Part shown: positions 16,048 to 24,346 of the stretch, piece after piece
How the letters are laid out: each line of letters opens with the position of its first letter
Numbering within the stretch: the stretch's first letter is position 1
Assembly: GCA_965230765.1 (NCBI GenBank)
Contig: CBDDLR010000002.1
Span: forward strand, 248,001 to 312,000
Direction: 5' to 3'
Origin: Sunxiuqinia sp965230765
GTDB lineage: Bacteria; Bacteroidota; Bacteroidia; Bacteroidales; Prolixibacteraceae
DNA length: 64,000 bases
Position numbers and translations under genes: made by a program
The notes under the pieces: generated by a model
What the model was told of the DNA's origin: nothing
Database searches by the model: none
The model's input: only the letters and a program-made list of their open reading frames with translations

Positions 16048-17484
16048 TTAGCTTTTCTTTTCCCATTTTTCGGAATTATAATTTGGGTTTTTAGTTGGTA
16101 TTTGGGCATCAACTTCCTGATACCAGTCAAACAGTGTCTGTTTTAATTCATAAAGCTTATCCAAGTTTTTATCGGCTAAATCATTCGATTCTGAGATGTC
16201 CTCTTTTAAATTATACAATTCATAAGAATCTGTTTCAAAGAAACGTATGAGCTTCCAATCACCTTTTCTGACAGCGCTATATGGTCTTGCACCTTCCAGG
16301 TGGTAATGGGGGTAATGCCAGAATATGGCATCTCTTTGTATTGTAGAATCTACCAAAGCAGGAGCCAGGCTTTTTCCATCAAATTCTAGTGACTCTTGCA
16401 TTTTCAAGCCTGCCAACTCAATCAGGGTAGGGTAATAGTCGCAAGAAATTGCAAATTGATTAGATGTTGATCCTTTAAGGCTTTGTCCGGGATCTACAAT
16501 AATGAGTGGTACTCTAACGCCCCCTTCGTACATATGCCCTTTGCCGTCTCGAAGTGGATGATTACTGGTTACTTTGTTTTCCCATCTACCTACTAAGCCT
16601 CCGTTGTCCGATGTGAATATAATGATGGTATTTTCAGCCAAACCTTCTGCTTTAAGTTGTTGGACAATTTTACCAACTGCATCGTCCATGTGTTCTACCA
16701 TAGCAGCATAAACCGGATTTTTATGATGTTGTGTTGAATCAACAATGGATTTGTATTTCTCTACCTTATCTTTTTTTGCTTGAAGTGGCGTGTGAACATT
16801 ATACAGCCAAAAGTTTAGGAAGAAAGGTTTCCCGGTTTTTAACGGATTGTTTTCTGCAATAAAGTTGCACGCTTCATTTGCCAATCTTTCGGTCAGATAT
16901 TCATCTTCAGGCAGATCAGTTAAACGAGGATTTCCAAAGGGTGCAAAATAACCATTGGATCCTAATTTCTTGTTTCGGTTTGGCGCACCTTTTTTCCAGC
17001 CACCAATGTTTATGTCGAATCCTTGGTTTTTAGGCCAGTATAGTGAGTCTTCACCCAAATGCCATTTGCCTATATGCGCGGTAGTATATCCGTTCTGTTT
17101 GAATAAATCAGCCAACGAAACTTCGGCTGTGTCCATATACATGGTCCAATCGGGTACTTTCAGTTTTGCATCGGGCATTTTCCAGCCTTCAATCCAGTCG
17201 GTACAGTTAATCCTGGCAGGATATTTTCCTGTCATTATGCTTGCGCGCGAAGGGGAACATACAGTGCAAGCAGCGTAGGCATCTGTAAATCGAACTCCGC
17301 GTTCAGCAAGCTTATCTACATTTGGGGTTTGGTAATATGGACTGCCCATTACGCCGAGGTCGGTCCATCCAAGGTCATCAACCAAAATAAAAACTACATT
17401 GGGATTTAATTCTTCTGAATCAGGATTACAAGATACCAGCATAACCGATGCTAGTATCAAGTTAAACAGTTTAGATTGTTTCAT
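16048..17484 (-). CDS. Lipoprotein sulfatase (arylsulfatase-like)
   Basis: The 478-aa protein has a lipoprotein signal (SVMLVSCNP, Cys 19). The sulfatase fold includes VVFILVDDLG, the formylglycine site CSPSRAS (Cys about 76), IGKWHLG and IIFTSDNGG. It is a first-in-operon gene; the next sulfatase starts 11 bp after its stop. No SusC/SusD pair, glycoside hydrolase or formylglycine-generating (anaerobic sulfatase-maturating) enzyme is visible in the window, so this is a small sulfatase locus rather than a full polysaccharide utilisation locus. Confidence 0.9.
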   Translation of the reverse strand: MKQSKLFNLILASVMLVSCNPDSEELNPNVVFILVDDLGWTDLGVMGSPYYQTPNVDKLAERGVRFTDAYAACTVCSPSRASIMTGKYPARINCTDWIEGWKMPDAKLKVPDWTMYMDTAEVSLADLFKQNGYTTAHIGKWHLGEDSLYWPKNQGFDINIGGWKKGAPNRNKKLGSNGYFAPFGNPRLTDLPEDEYLTERLANEACNFIAENNPLKTGKPFFLNFWLYNVHTPLQAKKDKVEKYKSIVDSTQHHKNPVYAAMVEHMDDAVGKIVQQLKAEGLAENTIIIFTSDNGGLVGRWENKVTSNHPLRDGKGHMYEGGVRVPLIIVDPGQSLKGSTSNQFAISCDYYPTLIELAGLKMQESLEFDGKSLAPALVDSTIQRDAIFWHYPHYHLEGARPYSAVRKGDWKLIRFFETDSYELYNLKEDISESNDLADKNLDKLYELKQTLFDWYQEVDAQIPTKNPNYNSEKWEKKS

Positions 17485-17511
17485 TTCTCATTACTGGTAG
17501 GTACTGGTGGG

Positions 17512-17519
17512 TAAATATA
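17512..17519 (-). promoter_or_regulatory. Possible -7 promoter element for the sulfatase pair
   Basis: Minus-strand TATATTTA, one base from the Bacteroidota -7 consensus TAnnTTTG, 28 bp upstream of the first sulfatase start. No clear -33 TTTG was found. Confidence 0.3.
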
Positions 17520-17592
17520 CTAAGTTTTTGTCATTCATGAAGGAAGAATAGTTCTTTTTTCGATTTTAACTTGATGGGTGAAGTGCTAATAA

Positions 17593-17627
17593 CAAAAAAA
17601 GCCACTCGAATTGAATCGAATGGCTTG
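17593..17627 (-). terminator. Terminator of the kor/vor operon
   Basis: Minus strand: AAGCCATTCGA, loop, TCGAGTGGCTT, then TTTTTTT. It lies 23 bp past the gamma-subunit stop. Confidence 0.85.
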
Positions 17628-17649
17628 AGTCTATTAGTAAGTTGTTTGT

Positions 17650-18201
17650 TTATACTTCTAGTACAGTTTCCAGTTTTTCATATCCAGCTTCAACAGCCTT
17701 TAAGTTAAGCGGTATCAACTTGTGATGGCGTTCAGGAAGCGATTTCTCCAGGCCTTTCTCAATGCTATCCATACTTACAATTGGTTTTGCTTTCAGGTAT
17801 GCGCCTAAAACTACCATGTTAAAGGTTTTTACGTTACCCAGGTCAGCTGCAATGATGGTACCGTCAATCTTGTAAACATTGATGTCTGTTCGTTCAGGAT
17901 GGCGTGAAATACCATTTGGATCGTACAATAAAGTACCTCCGGGTTTTACCATGTTTTCAAACTTATCCATCGATTGCTGATTCAGTACAATAGCAGTATC
18001 GTATTCATTCACTACAGGTGAACTGATTCGCTTATCGCTCAAAATAACTGTAACGTTTGCTGTACCTCCTCGCATTTCGGGTCCGTATGAAGGAAACCAG
18101 GTAACTTCCTGATCTGCCATTACTCCGGAATATGCTAAAATTTTACCCATTGAAAGGACACCTTGTCCACCAAATCCGGCAATGATCATTTCTTCAGTCA
18201 T
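17650..18201 (-). CDS. 2-oxoacid:ferredoxin oxidoreductase, gamma subunit
   Basis: The 183-aa protein has the gamma-domain opening MIAGFGGQGVLSMGKILA and the MRGGTANVTVILSDKRISSP loop common to pyruvate/2-oxoglutarate/branched-chain 2-oxoacid:ferredoxin oxidoreductase gamma chains. Together with alpha, beta and the small ferredoxin subunit it forms a complex that decarboxylates a 2-oxoacid to an acyl-CoA and reduces ferredoxin or flavodoxin. Last gene of a four-gene operon (11 bp after beta). Substrate, 2-oxoglutarate or 2-oxoisovalerate, cannot be settled from sequence by eye. Confidence 0.9.
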   Translation of the reverse strand: MTEEMIIAGFGGQGVLSMGKILAYSGVMADQEVTWFPSYGPEMRGGTANVTVILSDKRISSPVVNEYDTAIVLNQQSMDKFENMVKPGGTLLYDPNGISRHPERTDINVYKIDGTIIAADLGNVKTFNMVVLGAYLKAKPIVSMDSIEKGLEKSLPERHHKLIPLNLKAVEAGYEKLETVLEV

Positions 18202-18212
18202 GATTGCAGTTT

Positions 18213-19004
18213 TTAGTTTTGATTAATTTCAGTTTCACCTTTCACTCCATCTTTCATATCACCTAATGGATAAGCAGGGAACATGTTTTCTTCCATCCAT
18301 TCATTGGCTTTTACAGGAGGCATTTTCCAACCCATGTTACAAGTTGAAACGATCTCAACAAAGGCAGTCCCTTTTTTAGCCATAGCGGTTTCGTAAGCTT
18401 TCGTAATTGCTTTTCTAGCTTTACGAATAGCTGCAGGAGTATTTGCTGTTTGGCGTGTTACATACGCAGTTCCTGGAAGTTGAGCAATTAGTTCGGTAAT
18501 CTTCAACGGGTAACCATTTCGCTCAATATCACGACCAAAAGGTGTGGTTGAAGTTACCTGCCCAGGAAGGGTCGTTGGTGCCATCTGACCTCCAGTCATA
18601 CCATAAATTGCATTGTTGATGAAAATTACTACAATGTCTTCTCCACGGTTACAGGCGTGCATAATTTCGGCAGTACCAATTGATGCCAAATCACCATCAC
18701 CCTGGTAGCACATTACAACTTTATCCGGGTTTGTACGGGCAATTCCGGTAGCTACAGCTGGTGCACGTCCGTGTGCTGCTTCCTGCCAATCAATATCAAT
18801 GTATTTGTATGCAAAAACAGAACATCCTACTGGTGCTACAGCGATTGCTTTATCTTGGATTCCAAGATTTTCAATTACCTCGGCAATTAATCGATGAACA
18901 ACACCATGCGTACAGCCAGGGCAATAGTGCATGGTCGTTTTTGTTAGTACCTCAGTCTTTTTGTAAACCAGATTTTCAGGTTTGATAATATCTTTCACAT
19001 CCAT
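18213..19004 (-). CDS. 2-oxoacid:ferredoxin oxidoreductase, beta (TPP-binding) subunit
   Basis: The 263-aa beta chain binds thiamine pyrophosphate: CPGCTHGVVHRLIAE near the N-terminus, the GDGDLASIGTAEIMHAC diphosphate/Mg motif about 99-115 and the NNAIYGMTGGQMAPTT segment about 130-145. It works with the alpha chain to oxidise a 2-oxoacid to acyl-CoA. It starts 3 bp after the alpha stop, consistent with translational coupling. Confidence 0.93.
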   Translation of the reverse strand: MDVKDIIKPENLVYKKTEVLTKTTMHYCPGCTHGVVHRLIAEVIENLGIQDKAIAVAPVGCSVFAYKYIDIDWQEAAHGRAPAVATGIARTNPDKVVMCYQGDGDLASIGTAEIMHACNRGEDIVVIFINNAIYGMTGGQMAPTTLPGQVTSTTPFGRDIERNGYPLKITELIAQLPGTAYVTRQTANTPAAIRKARKAITKAYETAMAKKGTAFVEIVSTCNMGWKMPPVKANEWMEENMFPAYPLGDMKDGVKGETEINQN

Positions 19005-19007
19005 GAT

Positions 19008-20102
19008 TTACCCTCCAATTAATTTTTGTTCCAATGCCTCAACAACTTCAGTAGGAGAAGGGATAATTCCTCCCATACGGCCAAAGTATTCTACTTTAGC
19101 GTCAGAGCAAGAACAGCCAACAGCAAGCTGAACATCTTCAACCATCTGTCCGGCACTCATCTCAACAGACAAAAATCCTTTTACTCTTTTTGCCATCTCG
19201 CCTATTACTTTTTTAGGGAATGGGAATAAGGTTATGGGGCGAAGCAAACCAACTTTTATCCCTTTAGCGCGAGCCAATTCAACTGATTTTTGGCATACAC
19301 GGGCTGATGAACCAAATGCAACAAAAACATATTCTGCATCTTCGCATTCGAATGTTTCATAACGAACTTCCTCAGCTTCCATTTGCGCATACTTTTCTTG
19401 CAAACGCTGGTTGTTCATTTCCATTTTGTCTGATTCCATTTCCAGAGAAGTCACAATACTGCGCTCGCGATTGTGTTTTTTTCCGTTGGTTGCCCAGGAA
19501 CCATATTTTTCTTCTATTTCTTCATCTGTCATTCTTGGTTTGAAATCAGCCAACTCAACTTTTTCCATCATTTGGCCAATTGCACCATCTGTTAGAATAA
19601 GTGCCGGGTTGCGATATTTAAAAGCCAATTCAAAGCTGAGGTCAACAAAGTCGTTCATTTCCTGAACCGAAGAAGGAGCCAGTACGATCATTTTATAATC
19701 ACCGTGTCCACAACCTTTTACCGACTGGAAATAATCGGCTTGCGAAGGTTGAATAGTGCCCAGACCTGGTCCACCACGTTGAACATTTACAATTACACAA
19801 GGAAGTTCGGCACCGGCAATGTATGAAATACCTTCAGCCATTAGGCTAATACCAGGGCTTGAAGAAGAGGTCATAACTTTTTTGCCCGAACCAGCAGCCC
19901 CATACAGCATGTTGATGGAAGCTATTTCACTTTCTGCCTGAAGCACTACCATGCCAGTTTCATTCCATGGTTCCCTAAGCATTAGGGTTTCCATAACTTC
20001 AGACTGTGGAGTAATCGGGTACCCGAAGTAACCATCGCAACCACAGCGGATTGCTGCTTCAGCAATTACTTCATTTCCCTTCATTAATCTTAATTCTCCC
20101 AT
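19008..20102 (-). CDS. 2-oxoacid:ferredoxin oxidoreductase, alpha subunit (VorB/KorA-like)
   Basis: The 364-aa alpha chain opens with MKGNEVIAEAAIRCGCDGYFGYPITPQSE at residues about 6-34, the pyrimidine-binding half of the TPP site, followed by MTSSSSPGISLMAEGISYI and QRGGPGLGTIQPSQAD. The length and lack of a fused gamma domain match the VorB-type subunit of 3-methyl-2-oxobutanoate dehydrogenase or the four-subunit 2-oxoglutarate enzyme. It follows the ferredoxin subunit gene by 28 bp. The operon feeds reduced ferredoxin into anaerobic metabolism or supplies branched/dicarboxylic acyl-CoA. Confidence 0.92.
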   Translation of the reverse strand: MGELRLMKGNEVIAEAAIRCGCDGYFGYPITPQSEVMETLMLREPWNETGMVVLQAESEIASINMLYGAAGSGKKVMTSSSSPGISLMAEGISYIAGAELPCVIVNVQRGGPGLGTIQPSQADYFQSVKGCGHGDYKMIVLAPSSVQEMNDFVDLSFELAFKYRNPALILTDGAIGQMMEKVELADFKPRMTDEEIEEKYGSWATNGKKHNRERSIVTSLEMESDKMEMNNQRLQEKYAQMEAEEVRYETFECEDAEYVFVAFGSSARVCQKSVELARAKGIKVGLLRPITLFPFPKKVIGEMAKRVKGFLSVEMSAGQMVEDVQLAVGCSCSDAKVEYFGRMGGIIPSPTEVVEALEQKLIGG

Positions 20103-20130
20103 TATAGATTTTTTTAATTGTTATCAAAAA

Positions 20131-20355
20131 TTATAGCTTAACACGATAAACGGTGATGCAAGTGTCCGGACATACTATTGCACAGTTTGAACATCCGATG
20201 CAGCTTTCAGGATTCTCCATAAATGAAAAATGATACCCCCTGCTGTTCACCTGCTTGTTTTGAGCCAATACTTGAGTTGGACAAGCAACAACACAAAGGC
20301 CACAACCTTTACATTCTTCCTTATCGACTACAACAGCTCCTCTAACTTTTGCCAT
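20131..20355 (-). CDS. 4Fe-4S dicluster ferredoxin-like delta subunit of the oxidoreductase
   Basis: The 74-aa protein has two 4Fe-4S motifs, CKGCGLCVVACP about 15-26 and CIGCSNCAIVCP about 52-63. It has the length and position of the delta subunit that passes electrons from the TPP/Fe-S core to external ferredoxin or flavodoxin. It is the first gene of the four-gene operon. Confidence 0.92.
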   Translation of the reverse strand: MAKVRGAVVVDKEECKGCGLCVVACPTQVLAQNKQVNSRGYHFSFMENPESCIGCSNCAIVCPDTCITVYRVKL

Positions 20356-20428
20356 AATAATCTTATTTTTATTGGTTAATCAGGTTTTTTAAGACCCGTT
20401 TTATTTATCATTTTTAGCGCAACGATTG

Positions 20429-20436
20429 CAAATCTA
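20429..20436 (-). promoter_or_regulatory. -7 promoter element of the kor/vor operon
   Basis: Minus-strand TAGATTTG fits TAnnTTTG exactly, about 74 bp upstream of the delta-subunit start. No well-placed -33 TTTG is seen. Two short palindromes flank it: GCAA-CGA-TTGC (20420-20430) and GCAAC-ATAA-GTTGC (20459-20472), possible regulator sites. Confidence 0.4.
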
Positions 20437-20476
20437 AATGATCAAGCAATTATTGTCTGCAACATAAGTTGCGAAA

Positions 20477-21046
20477 TTATATCTTGTTTAGAATGCGCGT
20501 GAAGATGTTACGGTGTATGCCCAGGTACGATGCAACGTGCTGTCGTTGAATTCGTGACACGAGATCGCCATGGTCGTTTACGAATCGTTTTACACGTTGC
20601 GATGCCGTTAACGATTGAAGCATGTGAACACGCTTCATTGCCATTACGTAACTTTCTTCTGCCATTTCCCTGACTAGTTTCTGAAGCTTGGGGCTATTCT
20701 TCAATAACTCGTCAAATTCCTCTTTATAGATGTAAATAATCTTAGAATCTTCGTATGCCCGGATAGATTCTGTTGAATTGTCACCGGATAAAAAAGTGTC
20801 GTGACTACTGATGATACTGTTGTTTGGAATGTAGAAGAACCTGGAAATCCATTCTTGTCCGTTTTCTGAAATGTAGGAAGCGTACATCAGGCCTTCCAAC
20901 AAAATACCCAATTTGCGGTTGGGTTCTCCATAGCCAAGAAAAGTCTCTCCTTTTTTCAACAAAACTGCTTCCTGGTCTACAAAGAATTCTTTGAGCTTCC
21001 CCAGTGTTTTGTTGCTTTTTTGTATCAACTTTTCTGTGTTCATCAA
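20477..21046 (-). CDS. Crp/Fnr-family transcriptional regulator
   Basis: The 189-aa protein has an N-terminal cyclic-nucleotide-binding-like beta roll (about 20-125, with IPNNSIISSHDTFLSGDNSTESIRAYED) and a short C-terminal winged helix (about 145-189, QHVASYLGIHRNIFTRILNKI). It lacks the N-terminal Cys cluster of oxygen-sensing Fnr. This short type is common in Bacteroidota. It sits 22 bp downstream of an aminotransferase gene and just upstream of the kor operon, both on the same strand, so it may control either; the effector is unknown. Confidence 0.85.
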   Translation of the reverse strand: MMNTEKLIQKSNKTLGKLKEFFVDQEAVLLKKGETFLGYGEPNRKLGILLEGLMYASYISENGQEWISRFFYIPNNSIISSHDTFLSGDNSTESIRAYEDSKIIYIYKEEFDELLKNSPKLQKLVREMAEESYVMAMKRVHMLQSLTASQRVKRFVNDHGDLVSRIQRQHVASYLGIHRNIFTRILNKI

Positions 21047-21068
21047 TCAGTCGTCAGTGTCTGTTTTA

Positions 21069-22379
21069 TTATGAGAAATCAGCTGCAAATTGTTCCAGCC
21101 TGATTTTTAAATCATCAAATTGGTTTCTGTGAACATGAGAGACGCATGCACGCACGCCTTCTTTTTCACTACCTGTATTTTTTAATGCAATAGCACTAAT
21201 TCCATAGTACAACATGTTTCCAACAAGTTCTTCACCGGTCATTCCTGGGTAGCCGAACGTGAAATAGAAACCATCACCAATTGGTTCATCACCATCTTTT
21301 TCATAAACGATCTTAAAGCCGTTGTCAAGCAAAAGCTTCTTCATTACCTTGGCTTTTTCCCCGTATTCTTTAATTTCTTCAACAAAATTGAATTTCCCAT
21401 CGCAAGCAGCTTTAAACATAGCAGCCAAAGCATGTTGTGCCGAATGACAAGTACCCGAAGATAATGAATATAATATTCTTAAAGTAATTGTGTTCCCAAA
21501 TGTATTTGACTGAAAGCGCTTTGAAAGGTTTTCATATTCACGGTTAAAAAGAGAATCTGAAATAGCCATTACACCACAACGCTGACCGGCATAAGAGAAA
21601 ATCTTAGAGCTGGAAATAAACAGCACATAGTGATCTGTGTATTTTGCGACTGAAGGTTGGTATGGTGGTTTCCCTGGTGTAAATAAATCTTTCCTGAAGT
21701 CCATGGCAAAATAAGCCAGGTCTTCCATTACAATTACATCATATTTTGTGGCTAATTCACCAATAATCTGCAATTCTTCTTCAGTAAAACAAATCCAGCT
21801 TGGGTTGTTTGGATTTGAATAGATCATGGAATTGATATGCCCTTTGGATAAAATGCTTTCCAGCTTATCGCGTAGTTTTTCACCACGGAACTCAAACACA
21901 TCAAAGGTCTCAAATTTATGGCCCATGACCATCATTTGTTGCTTTTGTACCGGAAATCCCGGATCGATAAATAATACGGTATCTTTTTCTGAATTGGTGT
22001 TGCTAGCGGCAAAAAGCGCTGCGTATGTTCCCTGCATTGACCCAACAGTTGGGATACAGCCTGCAGGAGCTACGTCAATGTCCATGAATGATTTGATAAA
22101 CCGACTGGCTTCTTGTTTCAGTGGCTTAATTCCGTCCATCATTGGATAGCTTGATGCAACCCCCGATTTCAAGGCTTCAATTTCAGCCTCGGTACCTACT
22201 TGCGCTGGAGGAAGGCCAGGTACGCCCATCTCCATACGAATATATTTTTCACTGGTTTCTTCTTCAACCAGATTAACCAGTGCAACCAATTCCCGAATGG
22301 ATGCTTTTCCGATATTGTCGATTCTTAATTTGGCAATATTGTTATCAACTGCCGCTTTATTTATAGGTGTTTTGTTCAT
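21069..22379 (-). CDS. PLP-dependent aminotransferase, class I/II fold
   Basis: The 436-aa enzyme has fold type I aminotransferase landmarks: NPNNPSW about 190-197, VIMEDLAYF about 221-229 and the PLP-lysine segment SSSKIFSYAGQRCGV about 257-271. The substrate pair is not readable; an aromatic or branched-chain amino donor would fit the flanking prephenate dehydratase and 2-oxoacid oxidoreductase. It is upstream of the Crp/Fnr gene and probably co-transcribed with it. Confidence 0.88.
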   Translation of the reverse strand: MNKTPINKAAVDNNIAKLRIDNIGKASIRELVALVNLVEEETSEKYIRMEMGVPGLPPAQVGTEAEIEALKSGVASSYPMMDGIKPLKQEASRFIKSFMDIDVAPAGCIPTVGSMQGTYAALFAASNTNSEKDTVLFIDPGFPVQKQQMMVMGHKFETFDVFEFRGEKLRDKLESILSKGHINSMIYSNPNNPSWICFTEEELQIIGELATKYDVIVMEDLAYFAMDFRKDLFTPGKPPYQPSVAKYTDHYVLFISSSKIFSYAGQRCGVMAISDSLFNREYENLSKRFQSNTFGNTITLRILYSLSSGTCHSAQHALAAMFKAACDGKFNFVEEIKEYGEKAKVMKKLLLDNGFKIVYEKDGDEPIGDGFYFTFGYPGMTGEELVGNMLYYGISAIALKNTGSEKEGVRACVSHVHRNQFDDLKIRLEQFAADFS

Positions 22380-22536
22380 CTGTTTACGTGAATTTTATCC
22401 CAAAAAAAAGAAAGTATTCCGGATTTATCAAATGTGCCAGAGGTATTTCTGAGCATGTTCTTTAAATCAAAAATTCTTTCTAATTCAAATAATTAAATTG
22501 TCAGAAAATTGATTCCAAAATGATGAAATCAATAGA

Positions 22537-22564
22537 AATTCAGGTCATTTTTACGACCTGAATT
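22537..22564 (-). terminator. Probable hairpin terminator after flavodoxin
   Basis: Perfect 10-bp arms AATTCAGGTC / GACCTGAATT with an 8-nt loop, 33 bp past the flavodoxin stop. The following T-tract is weak. Confidence 0.5.
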
Positions 22565-22596
22565 ATATCATGGATATTTGTCAGGTTTTTAGGGGC

Positions 22597-23121
22597 TTAC
22601 AGCCCTAAGCTGAGCTTGATTGAGTCAATCCAGCCTGCAATTCTTTCGTCGGTCATTTCTGGCTCAAAGTCCTCGTCAATAGGAAGACCGATGAACTTTC
22701 CATCAATAATTGCTTCTGAATCCTCAAACTCATAACCAGCAGGATCAACTTGTCCTACAATGTTTGCATTTAGTGGCAGGATTTCCTTGGCCAGCATTCC
22801 CATGGCGTTTACAAAATGATCGGGATAGGTAACATGATCGCCTAAACCAAATAAGGCTACTGTTTTTCCTGCGTAGTCAGTTTTGCTTACTTCGGGGAAG
22901 AACTTGCTCCAGTCGGTGTTTGAATATTCGGAATCCCATGTTTCTTTACCCACGGTAGAAATTCCGAAGATGATTTTATCGTATTTTTCAATATCTGCCA
23001 CACTCGCATCATTCACAGAAATAAGTTCAGCTTTATCGCTACCAATAATGTTTTGAAGTTTTTCTGCAACTCGGTGAACAGAACCTTTTTCAGGTCCAAA
23101 GAAAATTCCAATTTTACTCAT
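22597..23121 (-). CDS. Flavodoxin
   Basis: The 174-aa long-chain flavodoxin has the beta-1 strand IGIFFG, the ISTVGKETWDSEYSNTDW loop that stacks on the flavin about 52-69, and the FGLGDHVTYPDHFVNAMG segment about 91-108. It is a small cytoplasmic FMN electron carrier that can replace ferredoxin, for example as acceptor of the oxidoreductase encoded 2 kb away. Odd: the phosphate-binding loop reads GPEKGSVHRVAEK instead of the usual T/S-x-T-G-x-T. It starts 11 bp after the prephenate dehydratase stop. Confidence 0.9.
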   Translation of the reverse strand: MSKIGIFFGPEKGSVHRVAEKLQNIIGSDKAELISVNDASVADIEKYDKIIFGISTVGKETWDSEYSNTDWSKFFPEVSKTDYAGKTVALFGLGDHVTYPDHFVNAMGMLAKEILPLNANIVGQVDPAGYEFEDSEAIIDGKFIGLPIDEDFEPEMTDERIAGWIDSIKLSLGL

Positions 23122-23132
23122 ATCAGCTTTTT

Positions 23133-23969
23133 TTATTGATTATGCATTGCAATTTCTCCTCTAGTATACTCGCCCAAAATAGATAAACTTGAAACATGTT
23201 TTAAAATTAAATGAATGGCATGTTCATAGTTCTGAATATCGTCCCATTCAATATCAACATGAAACGAGTATTCATTTGGACGACCTACTACAGGAACAGA
23301 TTGAATCTTGGTTAGGTTTATTTTGTTTTCGGCAAATGTATTCAGCACCTTGGCTAATGCACCATAATAGTGTCCTACTTCAAAACAAAGGGATGCTTTA
23401 TTATTTGCATTGCTTGTGTTTCCATGTTTATCGAGAACCAAAAAGCGTGTGTAGTTCTTTTTATTGGTTTCAATGCCCGACTCAATTACTTTCAAACCAT
23501 AAAGTTCCGCTGAACGTAAATTTCCAATAGCAACTGCATCCATTAAGTTGTTCTCTTGCACAAATTTAGCTGATGCAGCTGTGTCCATTTTCTCAAACAC
23601 CTCGGCGTTTGGAAGATGTTGCTCAATGTATTCAGCACACTGTTTGATAGCGATGGGGTGGGAGTAAATTTTGGTTACGTCCTTCATCTTTACCCCTTCG
23701 TTACCGATCAGGTTCATTTGGATGTGTATATATAATTCACCAAAAATTTTAAGGTGATATTCCCTGATTAAAGCGTAATTGTTTAGCAAGCTACCTGCAA
23801 TGGAGTTTTCAATGGCCATTACAGCAACATCAACCTTGTCTTGATCGACTAAGTCGCATACACTTTTAAATGTTCTGCATTCTACAATTTCAATTTCTTC
23901 ATTAAAATATTTTCTGGCTGCATCTTCATGAAATGATCCTGCAATACCTTGTATGGCTACTTTTTTCAT
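23133..23969 (-). CDS. pheA: Prephenate dehydratase
   Basis: The start at 23969 (MKKVAIQGIAGSFHEDAA) gives 278 aa; the 18 extra residues of the longer frame do not fit the family. The PDT domain opens at the N-terminus, the catalytic Thr lies in NYTRFLVLD about 172-180, and a C-terminal ACT domain begins at SLCFEVGHYYGALAKVL. It converts prephenate to phenylpyruvate in phenylalanine synthesis. Odd: the Phe-binding ESRP motif of the ACT domain reads IQSVPV, so feedback inhibition may be altered. No chorismate mutase domain is fused. Confidence 0.9.
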   Translation of the reverse strand: MKKVAIQGIAGSFHEDAARKYFNEEIEIVECRTFKSVCDLVDQDKVDVAVMAIENSIAGSLLNNYALIREYHLKIFGELYIHIQMNLIGNEGVKMKDVTKIYSHPIAIKQCAEYIEQHLPNAEVFEKMDTAASAKFVQENNLMDAVAIGNLRSAELYGLKVIESGIETNKKNYTRFLVLDKHGNTSNANNKASLCFEVGHYYGALAKVLNTFAENKINLTKIQSVPVVGRPNEYSFHVDIEWDDIQNYEHAIHLILKHVSSLSILGEYTRGEIAMHNQ

Positions 23970-24094
23970 TGAGGAATTATTGTGGTGTTCTCGGATTCCT
24001 GAAATTTGGTTAAATAAATACACAAATATAGAACGATATTTTTCCCTTGCTTACAGTTGAACTTAAAAATTAACAAAAAGAGAACTTGAAAGCT

Positions 24095-24250
24095 TTATTC
24101 TGCCTGTGTTTCTTCCTGTTTGTAGGATTCAAAAGCCTTCTCTAATTTTTCAGAGAAGTTTTTCCAGTTGAATGCAATCGCTAAAATCAGGACAATGATG
24201 AAACCAACTAAGAATTTTTCGTTTGTTGAAAGATTTTTTCGTTTACTCAT
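24095..24250 (-). CDS. Small membrane protein (51 aa)
   Basis: A minus-strand ATG at 24250 opens a 51-codon frame: a basic start (MSKRKNLSTNEK), one membrane helix (FLVGFIIVLILAIAF about 13-27), then an amphipathic acidic tail (NWKNFSEKLEKAFESYKQEE). The positive-inside pattern and clear helix support a real single-pass protein. Nothing else occupies this gap between prephenate dehydratase and the porin gene. Function unknown. Confidence 0.6.
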   Translation of the reverse strand: MSKRKNLSTNEKFLVGFIIVLILAIAFNWKNFSEKLEKAFESYKQEETQAE

Positions 24251-24346
24251 AGCTTGTTTTCATGTAACAATGTAATTTCCCTGGAATGGAAAAATTAGTG
24301 CTTTTTGTATGAAGATATACTTGATTAAATAAATCGGGGTTTCGAT

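Noticed and set aside
7411..17484. The sulfatase region as a polysaccharide utilisation locus
   Set aside because: The only TonB receptor belongs to a metal operon and there is no SusD or glycoside hydrolase.
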